A stretch of DNA of 64,000 nucleotides from Gemmatimonadota bacterium (lineage in GTDB: Bacteria > Gemmatimonadota > Gemmatimonadetes > Gemmatimonadales > Gemmatimonadaceae), in assembly GCA_014192065.1 (NCBI GenBank), contig BJHH01000001.1, forward strand, positions 434,001-498,000, written 5' to 3'. The notes below the pieces were generated by a model. The model saw nothing but the letters and a program-made list of their open reading frames with translations, was not told where the DNA came from and did not search any database. The position numbers were made by a program, and so were the translations under genes. Within the stretch, counting starts at the first letter, position 1; every line of letters starts with the position of its first letter. Of this stretch, positions 25,892 to 34,888 are shown one piece after another.

Positions 25892-28800
25892 ATGACACGC
25901 ACTATTCAACGCCTGCTTGCCGGGGTCGTCGTGCTCGTCGCGGTTGCATCGACCGCGACTGGCCAGACCCTCGACTCCGCCTCGATCGCCGGCCTGCGCT
26001 GGCGCAACGTCGGGAACGCGAACTTCATGGGTCGCCTGTCGGATGTGGTCGGCATCCCTGGTCCATCCAAGACCCTGTTTGTCGCGGCCGCGGGCGGCGG
26101 AATCTGGAAGAGCCAGAACAACGGCCTCACCTGGCGCCCGGTGTTTGACGACAAACGTATCATCTCGATGGGTATGCTCGCGATCGCGCCGAGCGACACG
26201 ATGCAGATCTGGGCCGGCACGGGCGAGCCGAACTCACGCAACTCGATCGAGCCGGGCGGCGGCATTTTCAAGTCCACCGACGGCGGGATTACCTGGCAGT
26301 TGATGGGCCTCGAGAAGACCCAGCATATCGGTGGGATCGTCGTCCATCCCACGAACCCCAACATCGTGTATGTCGCGGCGCTTGGCGCCACCTGGTCGAG
26401 CAACCCAGAACGTGGAGTCTACAAGACCACGGATGGCGGTACGACCTGGCAGTTGGTGAAGTTCATCAGCGACAAGGCGGGTTTCGTAGACGTGAAGCTC
26501 GATCCACGTAACCCGAACACCGTCTGGGCGGCGGCGTGGGAGCGGGTGCGTACGCCGTACTCGCTCAAGTCTGGTGGACTGGGCTCGGGGCTGTGGAAGT
26601 CCACCGACGCCGGCGGCACCTGGACGGAAGTGAAGGGGAACGGATTCCCCGAGGGGCTGAAGGGGCGCATTCGCATCGCGATCGCGCCGTCGAACCCGGA
26701 GGTCATGTACACGATGGTCGAAGCGCAGCGCCCGGCGTTGAGCACGACCGTGGTGATTCCGGAGCGCAATCCGCCGCTCAACGGCCTGTATCGTTCCGCT
26801 GACGGCGGCCGTACCTGGACGCAGCAGAACAACATCAACGTGCGGCCGTTCTACTACTCAAACGTCGCCGTGGATCCGAAGAACCCGGACCGCGTCTACT
26901 TCTCGAGCACGCAGCTGCAGGTGTCGGACGACGGTGGCAAGACATCGCGCGGCGCGAAGCAGAACGCCCACATCGACGACCACGCCATCTGGATCGACCC
27001 GAACGACCCTGAGCGCTTTGCCGTCGCGAATGACGGTGGCATCACGATCACGTTCGACAAGGGCGGCAACTGGCTGCAGGGCCAGAACCTGCCGATCGCG
27101 CAGTACTACGAAGTCAGCTACGACATGCAGGTGCCGTATTACATCTGTGGCGGCGCGCAGGACAACGGCGCCTGGTGCGGTCCGAGCAAGCGCAAGAGCG
27201 GCGTGACGAATGCCTACTGGTACACGATCTCCGGTGGCGACGGCTTCTATACGGCGCAGGATCCGACCGACCCGGCCATCGTGTATGCCGAGTCGCAGGG
27301 TGGCAGCGCTTCGCGGCTCAACGTGAAGACGGGCGAGCGTCGCTCCTTTGCGAAGCCGCAGTGGCAGCCGACCTACCGGATCTGGGAAGACTCGATCGCG
27401 GTCGTCCGCGGTGATCCACTCAAGGCGCCCACCAAGGAGCTGGCCACGACCCTGGCGGCGCTGCGCGCGCAGCAGGTGAAGGACTCGGTTGACCTCAATA
27501 TGCGGTACAACTGGAACGCGCCCTTCTTTCTTTCTGCGCATAACAACAAGGTCATCTACTTCGCCGGTAATCGGGTGCTGAAGAGCAGCGACCAGGCGGA
27601 GAGCTTCCATCTGATTTCGCCGGATCTCAGCAAGAAGCTGACGGCCAAGCTGGATACGTCGCTCACTTGGACCGGCGGGATCACGCTCGACGCCACTGGC
27701 GCCGAGACCTATGGCACGATCGTGGCGCTGGCCGAGTCGTACGTGAAGCCGGGAATCCTCTACGCCGGTTCCGACGACGGCAATGTCTGGAAATCGCACA
27801 CCGACGGCGGCACGTGGGAAAATCTCTCCGGGCGTTTCCCGGGTGCACCGGCCGAGCCGTACGTGACGCGCATTGAGCCCTCACACTTCGACACGCTCAC
27901 GTTCTACGTCGCGCTCGAAGGGCACCGCTCTGGCGATTTTACGCCCTATCTGTACGCGACGAACGACGGTGGCAAGACGTTCAAGTCGATCGCGGCAGGT
28001 CTGCCGAACACGAGCCCAGCCGACTATTTGCACGTGGTCCGCGAGGACGTGAAGAACCGCGATCTCCTTTTCGCGGGGAGTTCGCTCAGCGTGTACGCCT
28101 CGCTCGATCGCGGGAAAACATGGAACAAGTTTGCGGCCAATCTGCCGTCGGTGCCGGTGTACGACCTCAAGGTCCATCCGCGTGATGGCGAACTGATCGC
28201 GGCGACGCACGGGCGCGGTTTCTGGATCGTGGACGTGACGCCGCTGCAGCAGATCACCTCGGCGACGATCGCGCAGGGTGCTCAGCTGTTCGCGCCAAAG
28301 ACGGGTTTCCAGTGGGGCGAAGGTCCGACGCTGGCCGCGAGCGGCAACGGGAACGCGCAGTTGTTCTTCGCGACGCCGAGCCCGCAGTACGGCGCGGCGA
28401 TCTCGTACCGCGTGACGTCAGGAACGGGGTCGGCACGCATCCTGATCTCAGATGCCGCGGGCGACACGATTGCCACACTGACCGGTCCGGCGACCCCGGG
28501 ACTTCACACGGTGACGTGGGGGTACAACGGTTCGCGTCGTGTGGCGGCCGCGCCGGTAGTGGTTTCGCCGGCTGACCGCCGTGACAGCGTGTTGCGCGCG
28601 TCGCGGATGCCGCACGTACTCGACTCATTGCAAAAGGCCAAGTACGACAGCGCTTCATTGGCCCGTGTCCGTGAACTCCTGCCGCCCCCAGCAGCAGCTG
28701 TTGCGGGCGGGTTCGGTGGTCGGGGCGCTGGCGGTGCTGCAGCTGCAGCTGCAGGCGGTGGTGGCGGCGGTGGTGGTGGTGGCGGCGGCGGCGGTGGACG

Positions 28801-29206
28801 TGGCGGGCAGAACTGCCACATGCCGCTCACGCAGTGGGAGCCGTTCTGTGCGCGTCCTGGCGAAGCGCCGGCTGCTGGTGCCGGCGGCGGCGGTGGTGGT
28901 GGTCGCGGAGCAGGTGGTCCGATTGGCCCTGAAAGCGACCGTGTGAAGAAGGTGTTCGACCTGATCGGGCTCAAGCCGCCGGCAGGCGGCGGTCGTGGGG
29001 GCGGTGGCGGTGGCGGTGGTGGCCGTGGTGGAGCGGGCGGTGGCGCCAACTTCACCGTGACGACAGGCGACTACCTCGTGACCCTTGTGATCGGCAACCA
29101 GACGTACAAGCAGAAAATGCGCGTTGAGCGCATCAGTGGCGGCGACGAGCCGGGGAACCCGTTTGGTGAGGAGAACACGCCTCCCTTACGGACGCCGCGC
29201 CACTAG
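25892..29206 (+). CDS. Large exported Asp-box (sortilin/VPS10-like) propeller protein with polyglycine tracts
   Basis: 1104 residues with a Sec leader (ends TATGQ). At least eight BNR/Asp-box repeats (S-x-D-x-G-x-T-W pattern) are seen, for example SQNNGLTW, STDGGITW, TTDGGTTW, STDAGGTW, SADGGRTW, TNDGGKTF and SLDRGKTW. These predict one or two large propellers like VPS10/sortilin domains or exo-xyloglucanases. The C-terminal third holds three Gly-rich tracts: 15 consecutive Gly at about residues 955-969, and others near 1000 and 1040, flanked by Ala runs. No catalytic dyad was recognised, so binding or glycan-hydrolase function is open. Stand-alone transcription is likely. Confidence 0.8.
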   Translation: MTRTIQRLLAGVVVLVAVASTATGQTLDSASIAGLRWRNVGNANFMGRLSDVVGIPGPSKTLFVAAAGGGIWKSQNNGLTWRPVFDDKRIISMGMLAIAPSDTMQIWAGTGEPNSRNSIEPGGGIFKSTDGGITWQLMGLEKTQHIGGIVVHPTNPNIVYVAALGATWSSNPERGVYKTTDGGTTWQLVKFISDKAGFVDVKLDPRNPNTVWAAAWERVRTPYSLKSGGLGSGLWKSTDAGGTWTEVKGNGFPEGLKGRIRIAIAPSNPEVMYTMVEAQRPALSTTVVIPERNPPLNGLYRSADGGRTWTQQNNINVRPFYYSNVAVDPKNPDRVYFSSTQLQVSDDGGKTSRGAKQNAHIDDHAIWIDPNDPERFAVANDGGITITFDKGGNWLQGQNLPIAQYYEVSYDMQVPYYICGGAQDNGAWCGPSKRKSGVTNAYWYTISGGDGFYTAQDPTDPAIVYAESQGGSASRLNVKTGERRSFAKPQWQPTYRIWEDSIAVVRGDPLKAPTKELATTLAALRAQQVKDSVDLNMRYNWNAPFFLSAHNNKVIYFAGNRVLKSSDQAESFHLISPDLSKKLTAKLDTSLTWTGGITLDATGAETYGTIVALAESYVKPGILYAGSDDGNVWKSHTDGGTWENLSGRFPGAPAEPYVTRIEPSHFDTLTFYVALEGHRSGDFTPYLYATNDGGKTFKSIAAGLPNTSPADYLHVVREDVKNRDLLFAGSSLSVYASLDRGKTWNKFAANLPSVPVYDLKVHPRDGELIAATHGRGFWIVDVTPLQQITSATIAQGAQLFAPKTGFQWGEGPTLAASGNGNAQLFFATPSPQYGAAISYRVTSGTGSARILISDAAGDTIATLTGPATPGLHTVTWGYNGSRRVAAAPVVVSPADRRDSVLRASRMPHVLDSLQKAKYDSASLARVRELLPPPAAAVAGGFGGRGAGGAAAAAAGGGGGGGGGGGGGGGRGGQNCHMPLTQWEPFCARPGEAPAAGAGGGGGGGRGAGGPIGPESDRVKKVFDLIGLKPPAGGGRGGGGGGGGGRGGAGGGANFTVTTGDYLVTLVIGNQTYKQKMRVERISGGDEPGNPFGEENTPPLRTPRH
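28754..28798 (+). repeat. In-frame 15-codon polyglycine tract
   Basis: A run of GGC/GGT/GGA codons with no interruption encodes 15 Gly, directly preceded by six Ala from GCTGCA-type repeats. Codons are mixed, so it is older or more mutated than the pure tract at 60320. Two shorter Gly runs follow in the same gene. Confidence 0.85.
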
Positions 29207-29392
29207 GGCATTCGGTTGGCGGTTCCGGAGTACGAGCGTTGCGTAGGGTTTCGGGCGGGGCGCGGACTGGTAGGTTCAGGTCCACGCCCCGTACGACTTC
29301 TGGAATGCCTGTCCGCTTCGCATCTTTTGTCATTGTCGTGCGGACGGATTGGGCCGCACACGAATCGCACAGCCACGTCAACTCTGGATCTC

Positions 29393-29926
29393 ATGCATTT
29401 GCACACTCGTTCCGCATTCGTCGCTGGCCTCATCGGCATTACCGGCCTCACCATGTCGGTCACCTCAGCATCGGCACAGGGTGGCGATCCACCGGTACCG
29501 GCGGTGGCGGTGTCGTCGGGATCCACGCTCTTAGGTGTCTACACCGACCTGCAGGCCACGCGAGGCGAGGCCGTTTTCCAGAAGTCGTGCCTCGAGTGCC
29601 ACGTGCCGAGCGATTATCAGGGGGATGCGTTCAATTCGAAGTTCGTGGGTGGGACCGCGTTCGACATGTTCGAGTCGATTCGAATCGCGATGCCGCAGTC
29701 CGATCCCGGCAGCCTTCCGCGTCAACAGTATGCCGATCTGCTCGCCTACTTCTTCAAGATCAACGCACTGCCCGCGGGGACGAGTGAGATCGGCATCGAG
29801 CCCGACGCGCTCAAGTCGATCAAGGTCGAGGCGAAGGACACGCTGGCTGTTCGGGCCGGCCGGATGGGCAGACCAGCCAAGACACCCCGAAATGGAATTC
29901 ATCATGGATCGCCGCACATTCGTTAA
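29393..29926 (+). CDS. Exported c-type cytochrome paired with a flavoprotein
   Basis: A 177-residue periplasmic electron carrier. Sec leader (ends SASAQ), one heme-binding CLECH motif, and a probable axial Met in AMPQSDPGSLPRQQYADLL. It is closely similar in layout to the cytochrome at 62388, including the MPQ-x-x-P-x-SL and ALPAG/AMPAG segments. The final residues overlap the start of the flavoprotein gene by 23 nt, so the two are translationally linked and the cytochrome likely accepts its electrons. The C-terminal 25 residues are basic and look poorly conserved. Confidence 0.88.
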   Translation: MHLHTRSAFVAGLIGITGLTMSVTSASAQGGDPPVPAVAVSSGSTLLGVYTDLQATRGEAVFQKSCLECHVPSDYQGDAFNSKFVGGTAFDMFESIRIAMPQSDPGSLPRQQYADLLAYFFKINALPAGTSEIGIEPDALKSIKVEAKDTLAVRAGRMGRPAKTPRNGIHHGSPHIR

Positions 29927-31382
29927 GGTCGCGGGCGCCGGTGCCAGCGTTGGCACTGGGCTTGCCGCGACCGCCAAGCCCACGCGCGCGGTCGAGCCGG
30001 TAGTCCACGGCATGCCCGACGCGCCAGGCCAGGCGCCAGCGCAGTCGCGCCGCCTCCCAGACGTTGTCGTCATCGGCGCTGGCTCGTTCGGCGGCTGGAC
30101 GGCGCTGAATCTGCAGCAGCAGGGCCAGCGCGTCCGGCTGATCGACGCGTGGGGTCCCGGCAACTCGCGTTCCACGTCGGGCGACGAAACGCGGGGTGTG
30201 CGCTCGAGCTACGGTGACCGGCAGGGCGACCAGGCGGCGCAGTGGGGCGGATGGGCGAAACGTTCGATGGGAAAGTGGCGCGATTGGGACGCGACGTGGG
30301 GCAAGGAGATGAAGATCCAGCTCTTCTTCACCGCGGGTGACCTGATCGCCCGGGCCACGCCGACCGATGCGTTCATCCGCAACAACAAGGCGATGTGGGA
30401 CAAGATCGGTGCCAAGTACGACGTGCTCACTAAGGATGAGGTGCGCTACCGATATCCGCAGTTCCAGCTCGAAGACATGGAGGCGTTCCTGTATGAGCCC
30501 GAGGCCGGGTTCGTGCGCGCGCGCCGCTCGTGCGAGGCCGTGGCGGGCGTCTTCCAGCAGTTCGGTGGCGAACTCCAGATCACGCGCGCCTGGCCCACGA
30601 CGCAGATGGGCGGCAAAATGGCGGCGCTGCAGACATCAAGCGGCGACCTCGTGAGCGCCGGCCAGTACGTGTTTGCCTGCGGACCGTGGCTGCGGAAAGT
30701 GTTCCCGGTTCTCCTCGGCAATCGCATGCGCACGCCGATGGGGAGCGTCTACTACTTCGGGGCGCCGGCCGGTGAATATCGGATGCAGTATCCCAACGTT
30801 CCAACCTTTAACTTTCCCGGAGCGACTGGCTGGCCGTCGGCGCCGGCCGACAACCTCGGCTTTCGCGTCCGCGGCGGCGGCGGCGCACAGGGCACCGACC
30901 CCGACACCTCCGATCGTGTGTTCGACAAGGCGGCGATGCAGCGCACCGTGGATTTCACGAATCTGCGATTCCCGCTGCTCAAGGGTGCGCCGGTTCTTAA
31001 GGCGCACTCGTGCCACTACGAAAGCGCGTCGGGCGGCAACTTCATCGTCGATAAGCACCCGGACATGAGCAACGTCTGGATCATTGGATCGGGGATGTCG
31101 GAGGGTTTCAAGTTCGGCCCGACGATCGGTGAGTACGCGGCCAACCGGATTCTCTGCCAGGACAAAGAGCCGCACCTCGCGGATTCGTTCCGCGTTCCGC
31201 TCGCGGAATACGCCGTCACCGATACGAGCGGTTTCGGCGGGCCAGGCGGCGGTGGGCGTGCTAACGCACCGGCTCGTGGACAGGGCGGACGCGGTGCCGC
31301 GGCTCCGGTCGATCCCAATGCGCCGCGACCGCCGTATTCGTCGCGTGCCGTGTCGGGAACGTTTGGCTCCAAGTCGTGCTAG
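29904..31382 (+). CDS. Tat-exported FAD-dependent oxidoreductase (DAO / sarcosine oxidase-like)
   Basis: 492 residues. The start MDRRTFVKVAGAGASVG is a Tat leader; an in-frame ATG four codons earlier (29892) is the alternative. The dinucleotide fold VVIGAGSFGGWTALNL follows at about residue 50, with acidic strand end LIDAW. The C-terminal flavin region reads IGSGMSEGFKFGPTIGEY, close to the GHGFKF-type motif of monomeric sarcosine and N-methyltryptophan oxidases. It should oxidise a small amine or amino-acid-like substrate in the periplasm. Coupling to the overlapping upstream cytochrome c suggests dehydrogenase rather than oxidase chemistry. A Gly/Ala/Pro-rich tail of about 45 residues is unusual. 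Confidence 0.85.
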   Translation: MDRRTFVKVAGAGASVGTGLAATAKPTRAVEPVVHGMPDAPGQAPAQSRRLPDVVVIGAGSFGGWTALNLQQQGQRVRLIDAWGPGNSRSTSGDETRGVRSSYGDRQGDQAAQWGGWAKRSMGKWRDWDATWGKEMKIQLFFTAGDLIARATPTDAFIRNNKAMWDKIGAKYDVLTKDEVRYRYPQFQLEDMEAFLYEPEAGFVRARRSCEAVAGVFQQFGGELQITRAWPTTQMGGKMAALQTSSGDLVSAGQYVFACGPWLRKVFPVLLGNRMRTPMGSVYYFGAPAGEYRMQYPNVPTFNFPGATGWPSAPADNLGFRVRGGGGAQGTDPDTSDRVFDKAAMQRTVDFTNLRFPLLKGAPVLKAHSCHYESASGGNFIVDKHPDMSNVWIIGSGMSEGFKFGPTIGEYAANRILCQDKEPHLADSFRVPLAEYAVTDTSGFGGPGGGGRANAPARGQGGRGAAAPVDPNAPRPPYSSRAVSGTFGSKSC

Positions 31383-31450
31383 TGGTTGCTCTCGTCGCGT
31401 AACACGCTGTTCACCCCAGACAGATCACGCTGTTTTCAGGGAGTGCTGTG

Positions 31451-33265
31451 ATGAATGCCATGCGTCTGGCCGCGTCAGCGGCCCTGCTGTTTACCGCCGG
31501 CGCCTGCGCCTCGGTGCCCGTCACGGTCAGCCTCAATGAATTCGGCTTGCCGGCCAAGCACGTGCCGGTGCCGACGGCGGCGGCTATCAACGACGCCGAC
31601 CTGAAGACGCGACTCTACATCTTTGCCGATGACTCCATGCAGGGTCGGCAGTACGGCCGCGTCGGCAATATGAAGGGCACAGATTATATCGCAGGCGAAC
31701 TCAAGCGACTCGGGGTCGAGCCAGCGGGCGAGAACGGCACCTACTTCCAGTCGATGCCAGTTGTGCAACGGAAGTTTGCCCGTACGTCAACGCTGTCGGT
31801 CAGCGGTCGTGCGCTCAAGTGGGTGGACGAGTGGATCGCCACGCCGGGTATCACGGCGCCCAAGCCGTTCGACGGCGTGCAGGTGATTTTTGGCGGTGTG
31901 CAAGGTGACGCGGCCAACCAGCTCACCGCTGCGCAGGCCAATGGCAAGCTGGTCGTCATGCTGCCAGCAGCCGGTGGTCGTGGTGGTGCGGGCGGCGCAG
32001 GCGCTGGTGGCGCTGGTGGCGCTGGTGGTCGTGGTGGTGCGGGTGGCCGCGGCGGTGCAGCGCCGGTGAATCCGCTCGCCGGCGCCGCGGCGATCGCGAT
32101 CACCGACCTCGACGCCGTGAACTTGGGTCAGCGCGCGTTTATCAACGACGAGCCGCAGGGTCGAATCAACGCGCCTCCGGGCGCGCTTGCTCCGCCGAAC
32201 CCGAACGCGCCGGCTCAGGCCGCTGCCCCCGCTGCCCCTGCTGCCCCTGCTGCCCCTGCAGGCCCGCCAACCGCACAGCTGCGCATTACACGGGCTGCGG
32301 CCGCGATCCTGATTGGCGCACCACTCGAAGGCGCGCGCGCTGGCACGGAAGGCGGTACGGTCAGCGCGAAGCTCGATTTCGTCGAGACGCCTGTGCCGCA
32401 GTACGCGCGCAACGTCATCGGCATTATCCGCGGCAGCGACCCCACGCTCAAGCACTCCTTCGTCGCGCTCGGTGCGCATCCGGACCACGTAGGGCTCGAC
32501 CGCAATCCCATCGACCACGACTCGCTGCAGATGTACAATGCGGCCCGGCAGGCCCTGATGAACAAGGGCGGCGAGCTCCACGCGGCCACTCCGCAGGAAC
32601 TGAGCACCATCAAGCTGAACCTCGACAGCGTGCGCAAGATTCGGCCGGCTCGACTCGACTCGATCAGAAATGGCGCCGACGACGATGGCTCGGGCTCGAT
32701 GGCCCTGCTCGAAATCGCCGAGGCGGTGCAGGCGATGCCGGTGAAGCCGAAACGGTCGCTGCTCTTCGTCTGGAACAACGGTGAAGAGGCCGGACTCACG
32801 GGCTCCGCCTGGTTCACCATGCATCCGACGGTGCCGCGCGACTCGATCGTGGCACAGATCAACCTCGACATGATCGGACGCGGACGTGCGAAGGATCTGC
32901 CTGGCGGCGGCGACGACTACCTCGCGGTAGTTGGCTCTCAGCGGCTGTCGAACGATCTGGGGCAAGCGGTGGTCGCGAATAATCTCAAGCAGCCCTCACC
33001 GTTCCGTCTCGATTATCGGTTTGACTCCACCACGACCTGGCCGGGGTACAACAACATCTATGGCCGCAGTGACCACGCGAATTATGCGCGGTTCAACATT
33101 CCGATCGCATTTTTCTTTACCGGTCTGCACGCCGATTACCACCAGCTGACCGATGAGCCGCAGTACATCGACTATCCGCATTACGCCCGCATCACGAAAT
33201 ACATCAATGACCTCGTCATCGACGTCGCGAACCGCGACAAGCGGCCGATGCTCATCAAGCCGTAG
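31451..33265 (+). CDS. M28-family peptidase with Gly/Ala/Pro-rich insert, predicted lipoprotein
   Basis: 604 residues; paralogue of the gene at 20195. The leader ends in a lipobox-like FTAGAC. N-terminal block TRLYIFADDSMQGRQYG mirrors the paralogue. Zinc-site motifs: LGAHPDHVGLD, GADDDGSGS, NNGEEAG, QINLDMIGRG and a late GLHADYHQLTDEP. Inside the PA-like region are two low-complexity inserts: a Gly/Ala/Arg run (about residues 175-206) and an Ala-Pro repeat (about 255-270), absent from the paralogue. The ATG at 31451 is preferred because GGGAG lies 7 nt upstream. The stop is 16 nt before the next gene, so likely cotranscribed. Confidence 0.92.
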   Translation: MNAMRLAASAALLFTAGACASVPVTVSLNEFGLPAKHVPVPTAAAINDADLKTRLYIFADDSMQGRQYGRVGNMKGTDYIAGELKRLGVEPAGENGTYFQSMPVVQRKFARTSTLSVSGRALKWVDEWIATPGITAPKPFDGVQVIFGGVQGDAANQLTAAQANGKLVVMLPAAGGRGGAGGAGAGGAGGAGGRGGAGGRGGAAPVNPLAGAAAIAITDLDAVNLGQRAFINDEPQGRINAPPGALAPPNPNAPAQAAAPAAPAAPAAPAGPPTAQLRITRAAAAILIGAPLEGARAGTEGGTVSAKLDFVETPVPQYARNVIGIIRGSDPTLKHSFVALGAHPDHVGLDRNPIDHDSLQMYNAARQALMNKGGELHAATPQELSTIKLNLDSVRKIRPARLDSIRNGADDDGSGSMALLEIAEAVQAMPVKPKRSLLFVWNNGEEAGLTGSAWFTMHPTVPRDSIVAQINLDMIGRGRAKDLPGGGDDYLAVVGSQRLSNDLGQAVVANNLKQPSPFRLDYRFDSTTTWPGYNNIYGRSDHANYARFNIPIAFFFTGLHADYHQLTDEPQYIDYPHYARITKYINDLVIDVANRDKRPMLIKP

Positions 33266-33281
33266 CGATATCAAGATCGTG

Positions 33282-34730
33282 ATGCAGCGGAGCATGGGAT
33301 GGTCGGCGCTGCAGTCGCCCGCGCGCTGGTTCGCGGTGGGCGCGGTCGCGTGCGCGTGCGCGTGCGCGCTGGCTGGCGCACCCGCTAGCGCCGGCGCGCA
33401 ACGCGTTGACCTGCGGTCCAAGCCAGCGCCGGGTTTTGCGGCGATTGTCGGCGTGGTGGACGATTCCCTGCGCGGCGGCCCGCTCGTGGGCGCGACGGTT
33501 GCGGTGATCGGCACGAGTGTGCGCACGACAACCGATCAGGACGGGTTGTTTCGGATTGACAGCCTTCCGCCTGGTGAAGTCCAGCTCGCGGTGCTCCATC
33601 CGCTCCTCGACACGCTCTACATCGTGGTCACGACCCAAAAGTTCACGCTGGTGGACGGACGTCTCGAAGAGATGGGGATCGCGACGCCGCCCCTCGAGCG
33701 CATCCGGCTACGCAGCTGCCCGCGTGCCGGCGTCGTGCTGGGCGACGGGATACTGATTGGGCGGGTCGACGATCCGGACACCGACCGGCCGGTGCCGGGC
33801 GCGCTCGTCTCCCTGGTCTATTCGGATCCGCGGTCGGGTACACCGATCCAGCGTGTTCGGAGTGCGAGGTCGCGCGACGACGGGCTCTATGCGATCTGTG
33901 GGTTGCCGGAAACACTGACGGGAACGGTCCAAGCGGCGGTTGGCGCGGCGGCGAGCTCTGAGATACCAGTGACGATGAAGGCGCAGTTTCTCGCCACCGC
34001 GAGTTTCCTCCTCAGCACGGCGCCGAAGGACAGCGCGGCACGCGGCACGGCGGCCCTCACCGGCCGCGTGACGGACGTGACGGGCGCGCCGATCGCGAGT
34101 GCCCAGATAGCGGTCGAGGGAGGGAACGCCATCGCCGTGACCGGTCCGGACGGCACGTTCGCGCTCACCGGATTGCCGTCGGGGACGACGAGCGCCGTGA
34201 TTCGGAAGATTGGCTACGCACCAGCGCTGAGGACGGTGCACCTGAGAAAGGCAGCACCGCAGCGCGTGGCGGTCACGCTCAGTGAGGGCGTGCGGACACT
34301 CGCTGCCGTCGTGGTGACGGGCGGGATGGAGCCCGCGCTCAAAAAGGTGGGCTTCACCGAACGCCGCAACATGGGAATGCGGTCGCAGTTCCTGCTGCCC
34401 GCCGACATTGAAAAGCGGAATCCTTCGGCCTTCACCGACCTCTTTCGCCAGATGTCCGGCTTCCGAGTAACCTCGGCCGGAATGGGCCAGAGCATCGAGG
34501 GGACGCGCTCGTCGGGCGGCGCGATGTCGGGCTGCGTGAACGTCTACGTGGACCGCGTTGCGTTCGAACAGATGTCGCCGGGCGACCTCGACTCGGCATT
34601 CCCAATCGGAATGATCGGGGCGGTGGAGACCTACGCGTCAGCGAGTGAGACGCCGGCGGAGTTCCAGATGCCCGGTCGGTCGTGCGCAACCATCGTGGCG
34701 TGGACGAAGATGAAACTCGCCAAGCCCTGA
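33282..34730 (+). CDS. Carboxypeptidase-regulatory-domain protein with TonB-receptor plug-like end, no barrel
   Basis: 482 residues, Sec leader (ends ASAGAQ). At least two Ig-like CarboxypepD_reg repeats are visible (FAAIVGVVDDSLRGGPLVGA and LTGRVTDVTGAPIASAQI, each with a following DG-x-F/Y turn). A C-terminal segment then resembles a TonB-dependent receptor plug (VVVTGG, later ADIEKRNPSAFTDLFRQMSG, VNVYVDRVAF, IGAVETYASASETPAEF). The 22-strand barrel that normally follows is absent and the stop is clean, so this is probably a natural plug-only form. Its task may be surface-complex assembly or sensing. Follows the M28 lipoprotein gene by 16 nt. Confidence 0.75.
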   Translation: MQRSMGWSALQSPARWFAVGAVACACACALAGAPASAGAQRVDLRSKPAPGFAAIVGVVDDSLRGGPLVGATVAVIGTSVRTTTDQDGLFRIDSLPPGEVQLAVLHPLLDTLYIVVTTQKFTLVDGRLEEMGIATPPLERIRLRSCPRAGVVLGDGILIGRVDDPDTDRPVPGALVSLVYSDPRSGTPIQRVRSARSRDDGLYAICGLPETLTGTVQAAVGAAASSEIPVTMKAQFLATASFLLSTAPKDSAARGTAALTGRVTDVTGAPIASAQIAVEGGNAIAVTGPDGTFALTGLPSGTTSAVIRKIGYAPALRTVHLRKAAPQRVAVTLSEGVRTLAAVVVTGGMEPALKKVGFTERRNMGMRSQFLLPADIEKRNPSAFTDLFRQMSGFRVTSAGMGQSIEGTRSSGGAMSGCVNVYVDRVAFEQMSPGDLDSAFPIGMIGAVETYASASETPAEFQMPGRSCATIVAWTKMKLAKP

Positions 34731-34811
34731 TCGGCTCGCACCAGGATCTGGTTCCGGCCTAGCCAGCTGTTCAACAAACGCTCCCAGTACGGGGTAGTCT
34801 ATAGTGGCCAT

Positions 34812-34829
34812 CCGGTCCGGAAGGACCGG
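34812..34829. other. Hairpin with GGAA tetraloop upstream of the MoxR/VWA cluster
   Basis: CCGGTCC-GGAA-GGACCGG: a perfect 7-bp stem with a GNRA-type tetraloop, 82 bp after the previous stop and 60 bp before the next start. No T-run follows. It could end the upstream transcript or be a leader structure of the cluster. Confidence 0.45.
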
Positions 34830-34888
34830 TCCGCTCACTTCCCGCCGAACCCGTCGTTTTCACCGTCAACGGTCTCGCGATCTCCACT

